Shown here piece after piece: positions 23,576 to 34,675 of a DNA stretch of 64,000 nt; within the stretch, counting starts at the first letter, position 1, and each line of letters begins with the position of its first letter. This DNA is from Bigelowiella natans CCMP2755 (taxonomy: Eukaryota; Cercozoa; Chlorarachniophyceae), in assembly GCA_000320545.1 (NCBI GenBank), contig ADNK01003270.1, positions 41,001 through 105,000 on the forward strand, written 5' to 3'. Below the pieces are notes generated by a model. That model was not told where the DNA came from and did no database searches. It was given only the letters and a program-made list of their open reading frames with translations. The translations under genes and the position numbers were made by a program.

Positions 23576-25295
23576 AGGCGAAAAGCATCGTAAAACTGTG
23601 GTGAAAGATAGGTGAGGTGCATAGGAGTTATTCTTGAAGGTGTGATTGCTAAGCTGAGCGGGTCTAATTAAACACAGGGACGAGTACGTTCACCATCTGG
23701 AATCGCAAATTGACAACATGCAGGGCTCTCACGCTACGCTTCAAAGTCTCCGAGACGACATCTACAGTTAAGCATCTATTTACTGCACAGCCGACTATCC
23801 ACCCGCACTCCTACCGCACTCTTAAATAACAATTAGATTATCCAACACTATATATTTAATTTAATCAGGTCTGAATACGAAACACACTGAAACAAGGAAT
23901 ATGGTCGAGACTCTGGCAAGAGCAGCAAGGTGCCTGCTGTGTAATAATAAAGACGTAACATATTTACGATGATGATAGCAGCAGATGAACATCATACCTT
24001 CGTTAACTCGTATTCAGTACTATTAATGTCCTCTGATATTATAATCCACTGAATTTGACCTTTCCATATCTGGATGTGACGAATATTAAAATACATCGCA
24101 GGATACGAACAAGAACGGCTTCTTCGAGGCAGGTTGTAATAGATTCCTAAAAATAAAAGGGATAACGAATGCTGGGCTGACTAGAAAATGGATATTATCA
24201 TCGTGTACATACAACACAATCCTGTGTATTATGTGGAAACAATAATAGGACAGTATTCGTGAAAGCTTAGAGCAGTTAGACAGTCAAGTCTTGGCTCTAG
24301 AACAACAACAACAACAGCAGCAGCAGCATCGGACCTCGATTTTGGACGAGGTATTAGTCATTTTGAGGTGCTATATGTGTGTTTTTGTAATTGCCATTAC
24401 AAAGAAGAGTGCGACTTAGTTTCAGCAAGGGCAAGATTTAAAGGAAATGATGTTCAGAGATTGAAGCAGAAAAACCCTTAAGCAAAAATATCCGTAGCTT
24501 CCTTCTTCATTCATCAGTAAATTGAATGAATGAATTGCACTGTAGGTTCTATCAATAACAAAGACACAACAATCGAGTATCGAAACTAAGTTTCGCGTGC
24601 AACTGCAAGAGATGAGGAGTCAAATTGAGGAGAAACATAAGGCAGATAGAACTCGTTGTTGTTGTTGTCGTTGTCATCACCATGATGGTTTTTCCGTCGT
24701 GTGTTATGTGTAATACAGTCTTTCTGATGACTAATCATTGGCCACCAACCACATGTAATATAGTCAAAAGTCGCTACACTGGATGAAGAGCTTAAGGCAT
24801 CCCACATACAAATTGAAAGGCTAAGGAATGAGCTCTCAGCGACACAGGAAAAACTTGCCGTCTCCAATGAAAAGATCGATACGTTGTTATTCCTTTCATC
24901 CCAGAAGCAGCAGCAGCAACAGCAGCAGCAGATTCGAGAGGAAAAGAATGGTAGTGGGAGCACGTTATGGTTGGGAGTAGATAAGGCTCTCGAGGAGGTT
25001 AAGACGCAAGCTTGGAGTGCTGAGCAGACATGTAGTATTAGTATATATATATATATAAATATATACTCAACGCACGACGATGATCTAAGAATTGGTGTAA
25101 TTAGCAATAAATAAAGCAATGGATTGATGATATGAAACACTTTACTACAGGCACTCAATTAAGCCTAGACATGGTCAAAAAACTGGACTCGTTCCACCAA
25201 CAATTAAACACGCAAACAGCAAGCTTATATACATACGTTCGAGAGAATAAGGTGCTTCTCTTCTTCTTCTTCATCGTCCTCCTTCTCCTCCTCCT

Positions 25296-25333
<38 letters not shown>

Positions 25334-26234
25334 ATACTACTACTGCTGCTGCTGCTGCTGCAAGCTTGTTCTTTTAACTCATCTAGCAAGCAACAAAATA
25401 TCTTCCCCTTATTTTTGCTATAACTACTAACCAACTAAAAACCTAAATAACTACTTCACTTAAATCATGAGGACCTCTTTGGGCAATAATCGCGAATCTT
25501 ATCGTCATCTTCTCCATGCATTGTTTTGGCATCATCATCATGATCGTGTTTATTCTATCTAGCTATCATCCGAGAACAACACACGTGCACTACTGATGGA
25601 TTGTGAGGCCAACTTGCGAAGGAATTCTGATTCTAGATATCAAATCATCAACAAGCGACTCACCATGGTGCTACTATTATTATTTACTAATACTATTATT
25701 ACTATTATTATTATTATTATTATTATTATTATCACCAGTGTTAGTAATAGGTAGTAGTAGATTATGATAACAGTGACTATGATAATGATGATGATGACGA
25801 CGATTCTTCTCTTTTAAGATTATTTATGTCTGGAAAGCATGGGATTCACGGTGGTAGCGACCTTTCTTCTCATCCTCCTCGTTCTGGTTGTTGTTGTTGT
25901 TGCATTGTCGGTGTTCTATCTATTATCATCGTCTGTGGAATAATGATCCATCTGCAGATCGAATCCAAGTGCGAAACCAACAAAAGACTATTTTCTGAGG
26001 CTGCAGCAGAGACATCATTATCGTCATCATCGTCTCACATCGGCGAAGGAAGTAGTAGCACCAGCAGCAGAAATACTAGTTTATCCCTCCACAACAAAGA
26101 TCATAGTGCGCACAAGAATCTGCTTATGCCTATCACGTTCAGGTAGAGAGAACAGCTTACACCATTCTATATTTTGTTTTTTGTTAGAATAGTAAATATA
26201 TGATCTTCGCATTTCTTGCATATGCACACTAAAA

Positions 26235-26268
<34 letters not shown>

Positions 26269-27275
26269 TATAGATGTGTATATCCTTATCAATATCATCG
26301 TCATAATCATACTCGCACTTTATTAATACTTACAATCGTCGCAGATGTGAGAGGTTGCAAGGCGAGGTGAGGAGGTGCGCAAAATCGTGTGAAATCGCTC
26401 TCCGCTTGATCAGAGCTCAGTCAGAAAGCATTATGAAGGTGTCGCACGATGTAAGTCGTCTGCAAAAGAGCAGCATCAGTGATGAATCTATTGTGCATGG
26501 GGCGGCTGATGCTAAGGAAAAGAACAAGAATGAGCGATGGCGAGTGGCCGGAGATGAACCACAGGAAAATGGAAACCAAATCCACAAAATCAAAAATGGC
26601 GGCAAGAAGAGCTATTTTAGGAGTAGAAACAGCAGTAGCAGCAGCAGTCGCGATCTAGTTGTGACTGCAGGTGGTACAATTATTATTATTATTTACTATT
26701 ATTATTATTATTATTTATTACTATTATTTACTATTACCTGGATATTCATGCTCGCAAATAGTAAGCAACACTATGGATCTTGTGTAAGAAGAAAGAAGTA
26801 CTGATGATGGTGTTTCTACTGCTCGTTATCATCTTAGTGGCCAACGGATAACGTTATTATCCCCCAACCCTATCATGCCCATCACCTGTCTGATGACCCT
26901 TTTCCGTTTTCATTCATTATGGCAGAGTTAATGCGTGCAAAGGAAGTTTTGAAGCAAGAGAGCGAGCGACGCATGGCAATGGAAAAGAATATAAAACATC
27001 AGCACGAGATTCTTCGGTTCGGTTTTAACAATTAATTGACTAATCAGTTGGCGAGCAGTATAATCATAACAGAAAATAGCTTGTAGGTAGTAGTATCGAT
27101 GATCTCTCTATAACTATTTTGCTCACTCACTCATCATTTTGATTCTCGGTGTAAGAGGCAGAGATAACTTTAATCTTTTCTCTTAGATCAGAGCTCAAGC
27201 GCGAAATCGAGTCTCTTGCGGCTTTATGCTCTGTAATTGTGATTAATGTACATGTCTTCGTTGTTTGTGTGATAA

Positions 27276-27312
<37 letters not shown>

Positions 27313-27565
27313 GTAGCAAAGAGCATCATCTTTCTTACTTAGTCGAGCACCGCATGAATGTGACATATGATGCCTCTTCTTCCATCTACACTCGTTTGCA
27401 TCGTATTTGGCACGGCCATTTTAGTTCTAGGTTTGCAACCTTGATGATGGCATCATCTCTTTCTCTCTGTGTCCACTGACTTACTACAATTTCTACTAAG
27501 AATACTATGCGGACTTCAGATGGAGAAGCTTTCATCACTGAAACCAAAGTAACAGTAGTAGTAAT

Positions 27566-27596
<31 letters not shown>

Positions 27597-27936
27597 CTCT
27601 GCCAAGTATCAGCAGCAGTACCTCATTCCTCGATCGATCAACTACAAGTAATTATTTTACTCTGTTGGCAGCATTTTGCTGTTGGTGTTATCCAAATCAA
27701 AAAAACTTCCTCCCCTTTTACCTCAACTGCTGCAAACATTTAAGCTACAATATGAATCTTCGCATAACGGTGCAGTGAAAGAATATGTCAGTGATAATCT
27801 TGCTGATTTTGGCGGTATTTGTGGTTGCATCATGTTGGTGGTGTATGTTCACCAGGAAGTCCATCGCTCCCTGAAAGTCACTGAATCAAAAGTATGCTTC
27901 AATCTGTGCACCGCATTATCACTGTGGTTGTCGGTT

Positions 27937-27972
<36 letters not shown>

Positions 27973-28287
27973 GAATTGCAGAACGCTGTGTTGGAACATC
28001 GTAATAATTCTTTCACTTGAAAATTTTCTTTTGAAAGGTTGCTAATTCATACTTTGGTGCTTCGTAATGGATAATATTTCAATACGTACTACTATCGTAC
28101 TTGTATTTGCAGGTTATCCAGCTCGCAGATAATCAGAGACAGCTTCGTGCAACCATACAGAAGATACACGACTCTTGTCTCGCTCTTGAAGATTCTGTAA
28201 AGTTTCTCTTCCAAAGAGGCTGCTGGCTCGCAGCGGAAGAGGAAATACCGGAAGAGTTTCATTTAAGAGAAGATGGTTGTACCATTG

Positions 28288-28339
<52 letters not shown>

Positions 28340-28360
28340 GAGAGTGAGTCAGGGGAGGAG

Positions 28361-28398
<38 letters not shown>

Positions 28399-28780
28399 CT
28401 GGAAGAGTTAAATATGAAATCAACAGTCGCCATCATGATCAGGAAGCGATTCTGGTAAGGGAGGTATTGCTACCTCATCGCAGGGTCAAAATGGGTATGA
28501 CAAGAAGAACACTCGTGGTAAAATCCCGTCTTCGTTGTCAAATATGATAAATGTGGAGCAGTTGGTCAAAGCTGTGCGGGCACTCGAGGAGGATCTGGAT
28601 CCAACTCTGCCTTCATCTATGCAAACCGATGAGTGTAAAAGGAAGGGGGGGAAGAACGTGAAGCCTCCAGTACCAAAAAGCAACAAGCAGAGGAAAAACC
28701 GTACCGTCACCAGATCCCCTACAAATAATTACAGCTACGCCGATGCCACTGAGTCTAGCAGAAGTAAAAGAAAGGCTTGA
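23576..28780 (+). CDS. Large coiled-coil protein with a predicted membrane segment, unknown function
   Basis: A chain of in-phase exons. Near 23576–23614 is GGEKHRKTVVKDR, joined to RDEYVHHLESQIDNMQ. Later exons read DSIRESLEQLDSQVLALEQ, TKTQQSSIETKFRVQLQEM, LDEELKASHIQIERLRNEL, LSLDMVKKLDSFHQQLNT, CERLQGEVRRCAKSCEIAL, ELMRAKEVLKQESERRM, SELKREIESLAAL and VIQLADNQRQLRATIQKIH. Most are heptad-like and rich in Gln, Glu and Leu, with two polyglutamine runs. An exon near 25820–25930 encodes FTVVATFLLILLVLVVVV in the joining frame, a likely single transmembrane helix in the middle. The C-terminus is basic (KPPVPKSNKQRKNRTVTR … SSRSKRKA, stop at 28780). The first exon is missing and some junctions between 27200 and 28500 are uncertain. 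No known family recognised; a tether or structural role is only a guess. Confidence 0.6.
28285..28395. repeat. (AT)n and (GA)n repeats
   Basis: An (AT)n tract at 28290–28336 and a (GA)n tract at 28362–28394 lie in the last intron region of the coiled-coil gene. Confidence 0.9.
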
Positions 28781-28929
28781 AATGTCATTTAATCTGAATC
28801 CGTCAATATATCTAGATAGCATAGATGTTAAAAATTGTATTGTATTTGATGACTGAATGTCTAGCCAGATGTGTAAGAGGCTAGCTTTTACAACACCTGA
28901 TGTATTACTAGATCGACCCTTCATTGTTC

Positions 28930-30640
28930 ACAACCTTACTGCACGCGCATCTAGATTGCATGTCTATCATCTAGACATGGGTGTTTCTAGGTATGTGTCT
29001 ATGTTACCTACCTAGCTACTAGCATACGTTGACACCATCATTGCCATGACTAGGTGACATATATGACATTTTACGCTCGAGATTTATCGATATGTACGCA
29101 CAGTAATACACTTCATCACCGCATCACACGTCTAGACGCCTGCCATGCATGTGTGGAATTGCAAGATGTCTTCGCATTGCTAAAGATCAGGACTCCGCCT
29201 GCTAGACGGCATCACACATTTCATTTTCCCACTGTTCGCGGTAGCAAAAATTGCCAAAATAGGCAACACTAGAACATGAAATTTTTGCCTACTGACGACC
29301 TACGACACCTACTGCTGATCTGAATTGCTAGAATGGCATGGCAGAAATCACAGGCTAGCGCAGGCACATCACATGTCCATCGATCACTAGATCATCAAAA
29401 TGATCTTGTTGTTGAAATGACATGCGCACAGCACAAAAATCATCGCCAGCAGAGCATCGCGCCATTCTAGCATTGTGCCCACATCGCAGAATTTCTCACC
29501 GCTGATAGCTAGTTAGCTCTAGAGCTAGCTGTGATCTTGCTTTTTTTTTTATTCTGTGCATCCTCAATAACTTCTGTCACATTGATGCCAACAACACAGA
29601 ACTCTGTTAGCTCGAGGGTCTTCAGTCTTTTGAAGTCTCCCACAAACGAAATGCTGAAGGATTCTGCCATCGACTGGGGAACAAGGAAAAACACTCGAAC
29701 TTTCTCCGCTTCTGATGCACCGAACAAAATCAGTTCATCAACGCATGCATGTGCTTTGCCGACGGACTTCTTGCTGCTGGTCGCTACTTGACCAGTGTCC
29801 AACAGTTTCCAGAGTTTGTTGCTCCATCGATGGCCAGCTAGCCAGGTCTAGAAGTGGTTTTTGTGACACACTGCAAATTCCAATTTTTGATGTTCAGCCA
29901 TTTTCGTGATGTGTTCTCGGCATTTGTCCATCTGCTAGATCTGGCCTTTCATGCCGTCTAGCCGTCGGAGAAAAGTTTTCAAAGCTGAATGAGCAGGGAA
30001 CTCGTGAATTTTGTCTTTCCATTCACCATTCTCATTCTTTTTTTCAACGTCAGCCAGCGCAATGAACACAACAAGTGAGCAAGCAGCAGCGCAGCGCTCA
30101 ACACTGGAACACCTAGACACGATGGAGCAAACAATCATGCAGTTCTGATCTCATTTTTTTCTCCTTCATTTTGTTTGCAGATATTTTCTGCAAAAATCTC
30201 TCATCAGCATTGGAAAAGGGGACACATGAACGACTTGTTCAATGAAACAGCACATGCTAGCATGAGAGGATCATTTTTCCAACGTGTGTTTCTGAAGATC
30301 GAAATCAAGGATTGCTAGATTGTCCGTCAAGATGCTACACGCAGCTCAGTGAACTTGATCTGAGATGACTAGATGAATGGGCGAACTAGCGAATGAAAAA
30401 ATGGGGACTCTCTCTAGAAAGCTAGAAATCTAGAAGTGCATGCTAGCATGCTAGCATGTGCGATGTGGCATGCATTGCTAGATTGCGTCTATGCCTGGAT
30501 GCTAGTGCATCATGACGCACATGCTAGCATGTACGCCATGCATCTTGCTGTGTGCGTGACAACAGCACACGTGGGTGGTTTGCTTTGTTGCGCTTCCGAC
30601 AAAGATTCATGATGAAAATTAAATTTGCGCGCAATGCTAC
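28930..30640. other. CTAG/TGCATG-rich island 5
   Basis: Lies 3' of the coiled-coil gene; the next gene rightward (BAH protein) is on the minus strand, so the junction is convergent. It contains CTAGA, GCTAGC and CATGCTAGCATG words throughout, and a decayed coding stretch at 29509–30138. Confidence 0.6.
29509..30138 (-). pseudogene. Decayed reading frame broken by two TAG codons
   Basis: One frame stays open for about 210 codons except for two TAG stops, each within a CTAG word. The conceptual translation looks protein-like, for example LADVEKKNENGEWKDKIHEF, then KCREHITKMAEHQKLEF, then SISFVGDFKRLKTLEL. Composition differs from the H/C/M-rich translations elsewhere in the islands. I recognise no family. 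It may be a remnant of a mobile-element protein or a captured gene. Confidence 0.45.
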
Positions 30641-31592
30641 TACTGCTTTGACAACACTAAGAACTAGATTGAGAGCCAATGCCGAATTTCTACTTTTAAA
30701 GATTCTTCATCGATAGTCAAATGGCATGTACTGCACTGGAACTGTATTATTGCAACTGAGGGTCTGTAAAAAGCTCTTCAATGTTCTTATTGAAAAGAGC
30801 TCCTCCTAAATGCATTCAAATGGTCTTATGTTTAGCTAGAAAATATGTTGACATGATTGTTAATGTGACTCCTTTACCGTCCAAATCTGTGAAGTTTGTT
30901 TCCGATGAACGACTGCAAAGCCCAGGTTCATGAACTATTGTTTCCTGAATATTACGAGTTGTACTTTTAGTTTTGACCTATTTATTATTAAAAATATGTA
31001 GTATAATTGGATTCACACACATCCAATATACAACACGCGCGCACGCGGGCGTAAGCATATATAAAGTGGATAAGATAGCGATGGGGGAGATAGGTATAGA
31101 TATAGATAAGCATTAGTGCAAATAAATCAAACTGACGTAGCTTGGTGACGGAAGATGCCTATTTCTGAGATTTAATGCCACATCCATTGATCGACGAGGA
31201 ACATGTAGAGCAAAGTTTATTGGCTCCTCTGATGTTGTATTTGAAGGCCTGTAAAATACAATTCTTCTTATTTTTTGAGCAAATTATATGAAGTATCTTT
31301 TTTACCGCATCGGAGATGGTGTATGTAGAGTTGTTTCTCCCCAATTTATACCTATGTAATATGTATATGAGTTTTACATAGTACAAGAGAGTTTACGTTG
31401 CGATTGTTGTTGCTATAAATTATAATCTGAGTATTTGTCTTACTAATTTGGAGGCTATTCGGTGGTCTCTTTTCAGAAGGACTTGCGGATACCAGATGGG
31501 ATTGAATTTTATCCGGGGATCTTACTCTCGGGGAAATCTTTTAAGATAGGATAGGTTAGCTTCAGCTCATATATGCTGTTGGAGTTTTCATC
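30641..31592. other. Unassigned region
   Basis: Two exon-like pieces occur: on minus, 31159–31250 follows a TTTACAG acceptor and encodes AFKYNIRGANKLCSTCSSS before a stop; on plus, about 31479–31550 follows CAG and encodes KDLRIPDGIEFYPGILLS. Neither could be linked to other exons. The rest shows no feature. Confidence 0.3.
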
Positions 31593-31593
31593 C

Positions 31594-32129
31594 TTAGATC
31601 GCCAATACTGCAGTATTAACCCTCAATACTGCTCAGTTATACTTGCTCGCGCAGCACCGCGCGTAATACCGCTTAATACTCAATACTGTGCAATACTACT
31701 TCACAATTGAAAAAATCTAAGACAGTATTGCTGCAATACTTCACGGAACTCAAAAATGCCCGTTTTTGAGAAACGTGAGATGAGCATTGGTGTTGGAGGA
31801 GGAGATGACAAAAACAATGATGATGATGAAAATTTGTGTTTGTGAAAGTCCATATTAATCATTGGTAATTGTGATCACGATGTGACTAGAATTGACGTGT
31901 TCATGAGCAGCATATGGCTATGAAAACTGCAGCAATGCTGTGCCAATACTGTGTCAATACTGTGCAATACTGCAGTATTACCTCATGGATGTGCAATGCT
32001 GTAGTATTACTGCAGTATTATGAAAAAGTATTGGCGCAGTATTGATAACAGTATTTTTGGAGTATTGATCAATACTGTCAATTTTGAAACGCAGCGGTCA
32101 ATACTGTTGGACAATATTTGCGATCTTAG
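31594..32129. mobile_element. CAATACTG-rich element, copy 1 (MITE-like)
   Basis: About 535 bases with imperfect terminal inverted repeats: left TTAGATCGCCAATACTG, right (reverse complement) AAGATCGCAAATATTG. The interior is packed with short words AATACTG and CAGTATT in both orientations, often as CAATACTGCAGTATT. It has no coding capacity. The shared blocks with copy 2 include TCACAATTGAAAA, TCTAAGACAG and TATGAAAAAGTATTG. Looks like a non-autonomous DNA element. Confidence 0.78.
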
Positions 32130-32302
32130 TTTTTATCTAGGTAATAGAGACAAACCTGCGTGGTAGTTTCTGTGGAATGTGGTCTCTCTTTTGCACGGCT
32201 TCCCTGCACTGGAACTGAACTTTTTGGATTTACGTAATTGTAGAATAGAAATTGAAATATCCTACAGAAGGTAACAACCTACACATAAATATATGTTGGA
32301 AG

Positions 32303-32785
32303 TCTTACGCCGTAAATACTTCGGTGTTGACTCAATACTGCGCGGCAATACTTAAAGCGCGAAGTAATACTGCTCAATACTACGCTTCACAATTGAAAAT
32401 TTCTAAGACAGAATTGCCTGTATAACTGCAGTATTGAGTTGCAATACTCCACGAAACCCAAAACATCGGAACCCAAAATGTCCGTTGTTTTGGCTTCGGA
32501 AGAAAGCAAACGACTTCCGAGCTTGGAACCGACAACACCCCAACACCCCCCAATATCATGCACACTCACATACACATAAGGTGAAAACAAAACTAGTGAA
32601 AACGGCAGGAATGCTGTGTCAATACTGTGTCATACTACGTAATATTGCATAATTCTGCAGTATTACTACAGTATTATGAAAAAGTATTGACGCAGTATTG
32701 AAAGCAGTATTTTTGGAGTATTGAAAAATAATGTAAATTTTAAAACGCGGCCGTCAATACTGTTGGACAGTATTAGCGACCTAAG
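32303..32785. mobile_element. CAATACTG-rich element, copy 2 (MITE-like)
   Basis: Same order of blocks as copy 1 with more divergence (TCACAATTGAAAA, CTAAGACAG, TATGAAAAAGTATTG, TCAATACTGTTGGACA). The right terminus (TATTAGCGACCTAAGA) overlaps the last codons and stop of the minus-strand BAH gene. Confidence 0.75.
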
Positions 32786-34670
32786 ATTGAAATCATACAT
32801 TGAGCAATTCTTCTGTAGAATTCTATATGTTTTGTTGTGTCGAGGAAAGTTTCTGATGATTGTAGTACATTATCTCCAAAACATCTGTCTCGAAGTACAA
32901 CATCGACCATGTCGAATGCTTGTGATGGAGTAGCTCTAGATTCCTTTAAACTTTGCTGAAGTCTTTTGATTTTTTGTTTCTGTGTCTTTGTTGTATCAGC
33001 ATGGCTTTCTAATAATTCAAGAGCTTTGCTCATTCTATAGAGGGTAGTCCCAGTCTCAAGATTGCTATTTTTTGAACTTGAAGACTCCTTCTGATTATGT
33101 GATCGCGAGACTTTTTCCTTGCGAGACTTTTCATCAGCTTCACATTTACCCGTGGTGTAGCTACTTGTTTTATTTTGTAATTTAGGGACGGAGGTAATAT
33201 TTTTCCTATTGTGAGCATAGAGAGGTTCTTTCTTTGCTGCAGCATGCTTTTTATTTGCGTTCTTCATTTTACCACAAGGACATCTTCGCTTAGAACAGGG
33301 ATTGCAGCATGGACACTTTTTAATTAAGGCACTTCCGGCCTTCACACGAAATCTTTTCCACATGCAACCCCTACAAAATGAGTGCTGGCACGTTTCGAAG
33401 ACAGTACCCCCAGCACTATCCTTCTTGCATATATGGCATGCTGTCATAAAGAGAGAGCCATTTTTCCTTTTCTTAACAAACAGTTGCCCATCCAATGATC
33501 CATTCGACGGTAAATTGTATTTCACATTGTTATGATCATCAAATATTGAGGTTTCATAACGAACAGGAGCAAAATTTTTATGTTGATCTCCTATTTGCTG
33601 TTTGCAACAGTATTGATGCTCTTTCAGAATGCCACGAGGAATTTTATTATTTAGAGGTAGAAGTTGCTCAAGCAGCATTGACTTATGGAAGACCTCACAT
33701 TTACCCTGAGATACAAACCATTTTTTTCGTGATACAAGTAATCAATTAGAAAAAGTGCGGTTCACCTTTATGCACAGGCAATGGAAGTCCTCACAAAAAT
33801 CAGTCAGGAAAAGGTCATTTTCATCCTTATGAATGGAACCTCCGCAATTACAAAGAGTCTCATCATGGCGGAGAAACCATCGCACTCTACACCACATGAC
33901 TTCATTCTCATCCTCCCATAATAGAGTCAGATGACCCACGCTTGGACCCGACCCTTTATTTTCGAAGACTTCAACGTTATCACCGACTCGAAAGGTATCT
34001 CCTTTTCTTTCAAATCCTTGGTAGTATTTCTTGCCATTCTCAAGTTTAGGTTCGCTAATCCATACGAATGCATACTTCTGGCATTCAAGGATGTTATTAA
34101 GATTATCCACCATCCTGTCATCATTTTAATGTCAGAACTATTAAAACGACATCAAATGATATCATAAATCATTTGTATGAACCAGAGGGGGGAAAAAAGA
34201 TTGATCGTCAAAGCTAAAAGCATAATGCACCATCCCATAAACCAGTTGACACATTTGGCATTGCCTTGAGAAGGAAGGTGACCAACAAAGTGAACTTTAA
34301 GAAGTGAGTTAAGTGCATGCTGTATGGAAAAGAAAAAAAAGGCACTTCTTTCTGATCGGCGACTACTAAAATACTAAAATTATCACAGCGGGAGAGTAAT
34401 TTAGTGGAAGTTGCGCCCAAACAATCTATCTGATGGTATTGCGATAAGAAACTATCCACAAATCTACAAAATGCATTGCACTCTTGATTACGAAAAACTT
34501 GAATAATTTGAAAGAATTTTGTGTCAGCGACAACATCATAGCGTATTATCGAAGTAGATACCCGATTATCTCTGCAGGTCTCCGATGATATCTGAAAATC
34601 TCTGAGAACTTCGTAGTGCTGCTGCTGTTTGCGGTGCTTTTGATCAAAAACCGTTCCCTTGCATAGATCA
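32773..34670 (-). CDS. BAH-domain protein with cysteine-rich (4CXXC/RING-like) finger
   Basis: Likely chromatin protein. Exons (minus): about 34670 to 34346, 34077–33766 and 33705–32773. The middle exon carries a bromo-adjacent homology domain: FERKGDTFRVGDNVEVFEN, SVGHLTLLWEDENEVMWCRV and RWFLRHDET, ending across the junction in FHCLCIKGKCEVFHKS, the usual BAH pattern. The last exon has ACHICKKDSAGGTVFETCQH, then FCRGCMWKRF and KKCPCCNPCSKRRCPCGK: CxxC pairs spaced like the zf-4CXXC_R1 finger of CDCA7-type proteins, or a divergent RING. A Lys/Ser-rich linker and a helical C-terminus (ALELLESHADTTKTQKQKIK) follow. The N-terminal exon (VSTSIIRYDVVADTKFFQII) is unrecognised and its start is unresolved, close to the opposed Ras start at 34676. 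The stop codon lies in the terminal repeat of the neighbouring element. Confidence 0.75.
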
Positions 34671-34675
34671 GATCA

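Noticed and set aside
29531-29791. Plus frame of 86 codons in island 5
   Set aside because: The opposite strand frame extends much further with better composition, so the plus frame is its shadow.
32320-32785. Tandem AATACTG words considered as a CRISPR-like array
   Set aside because: Words are short, in both orientations and irregularly spaced, and the host is a eukaryote; a foldback element explains them better.
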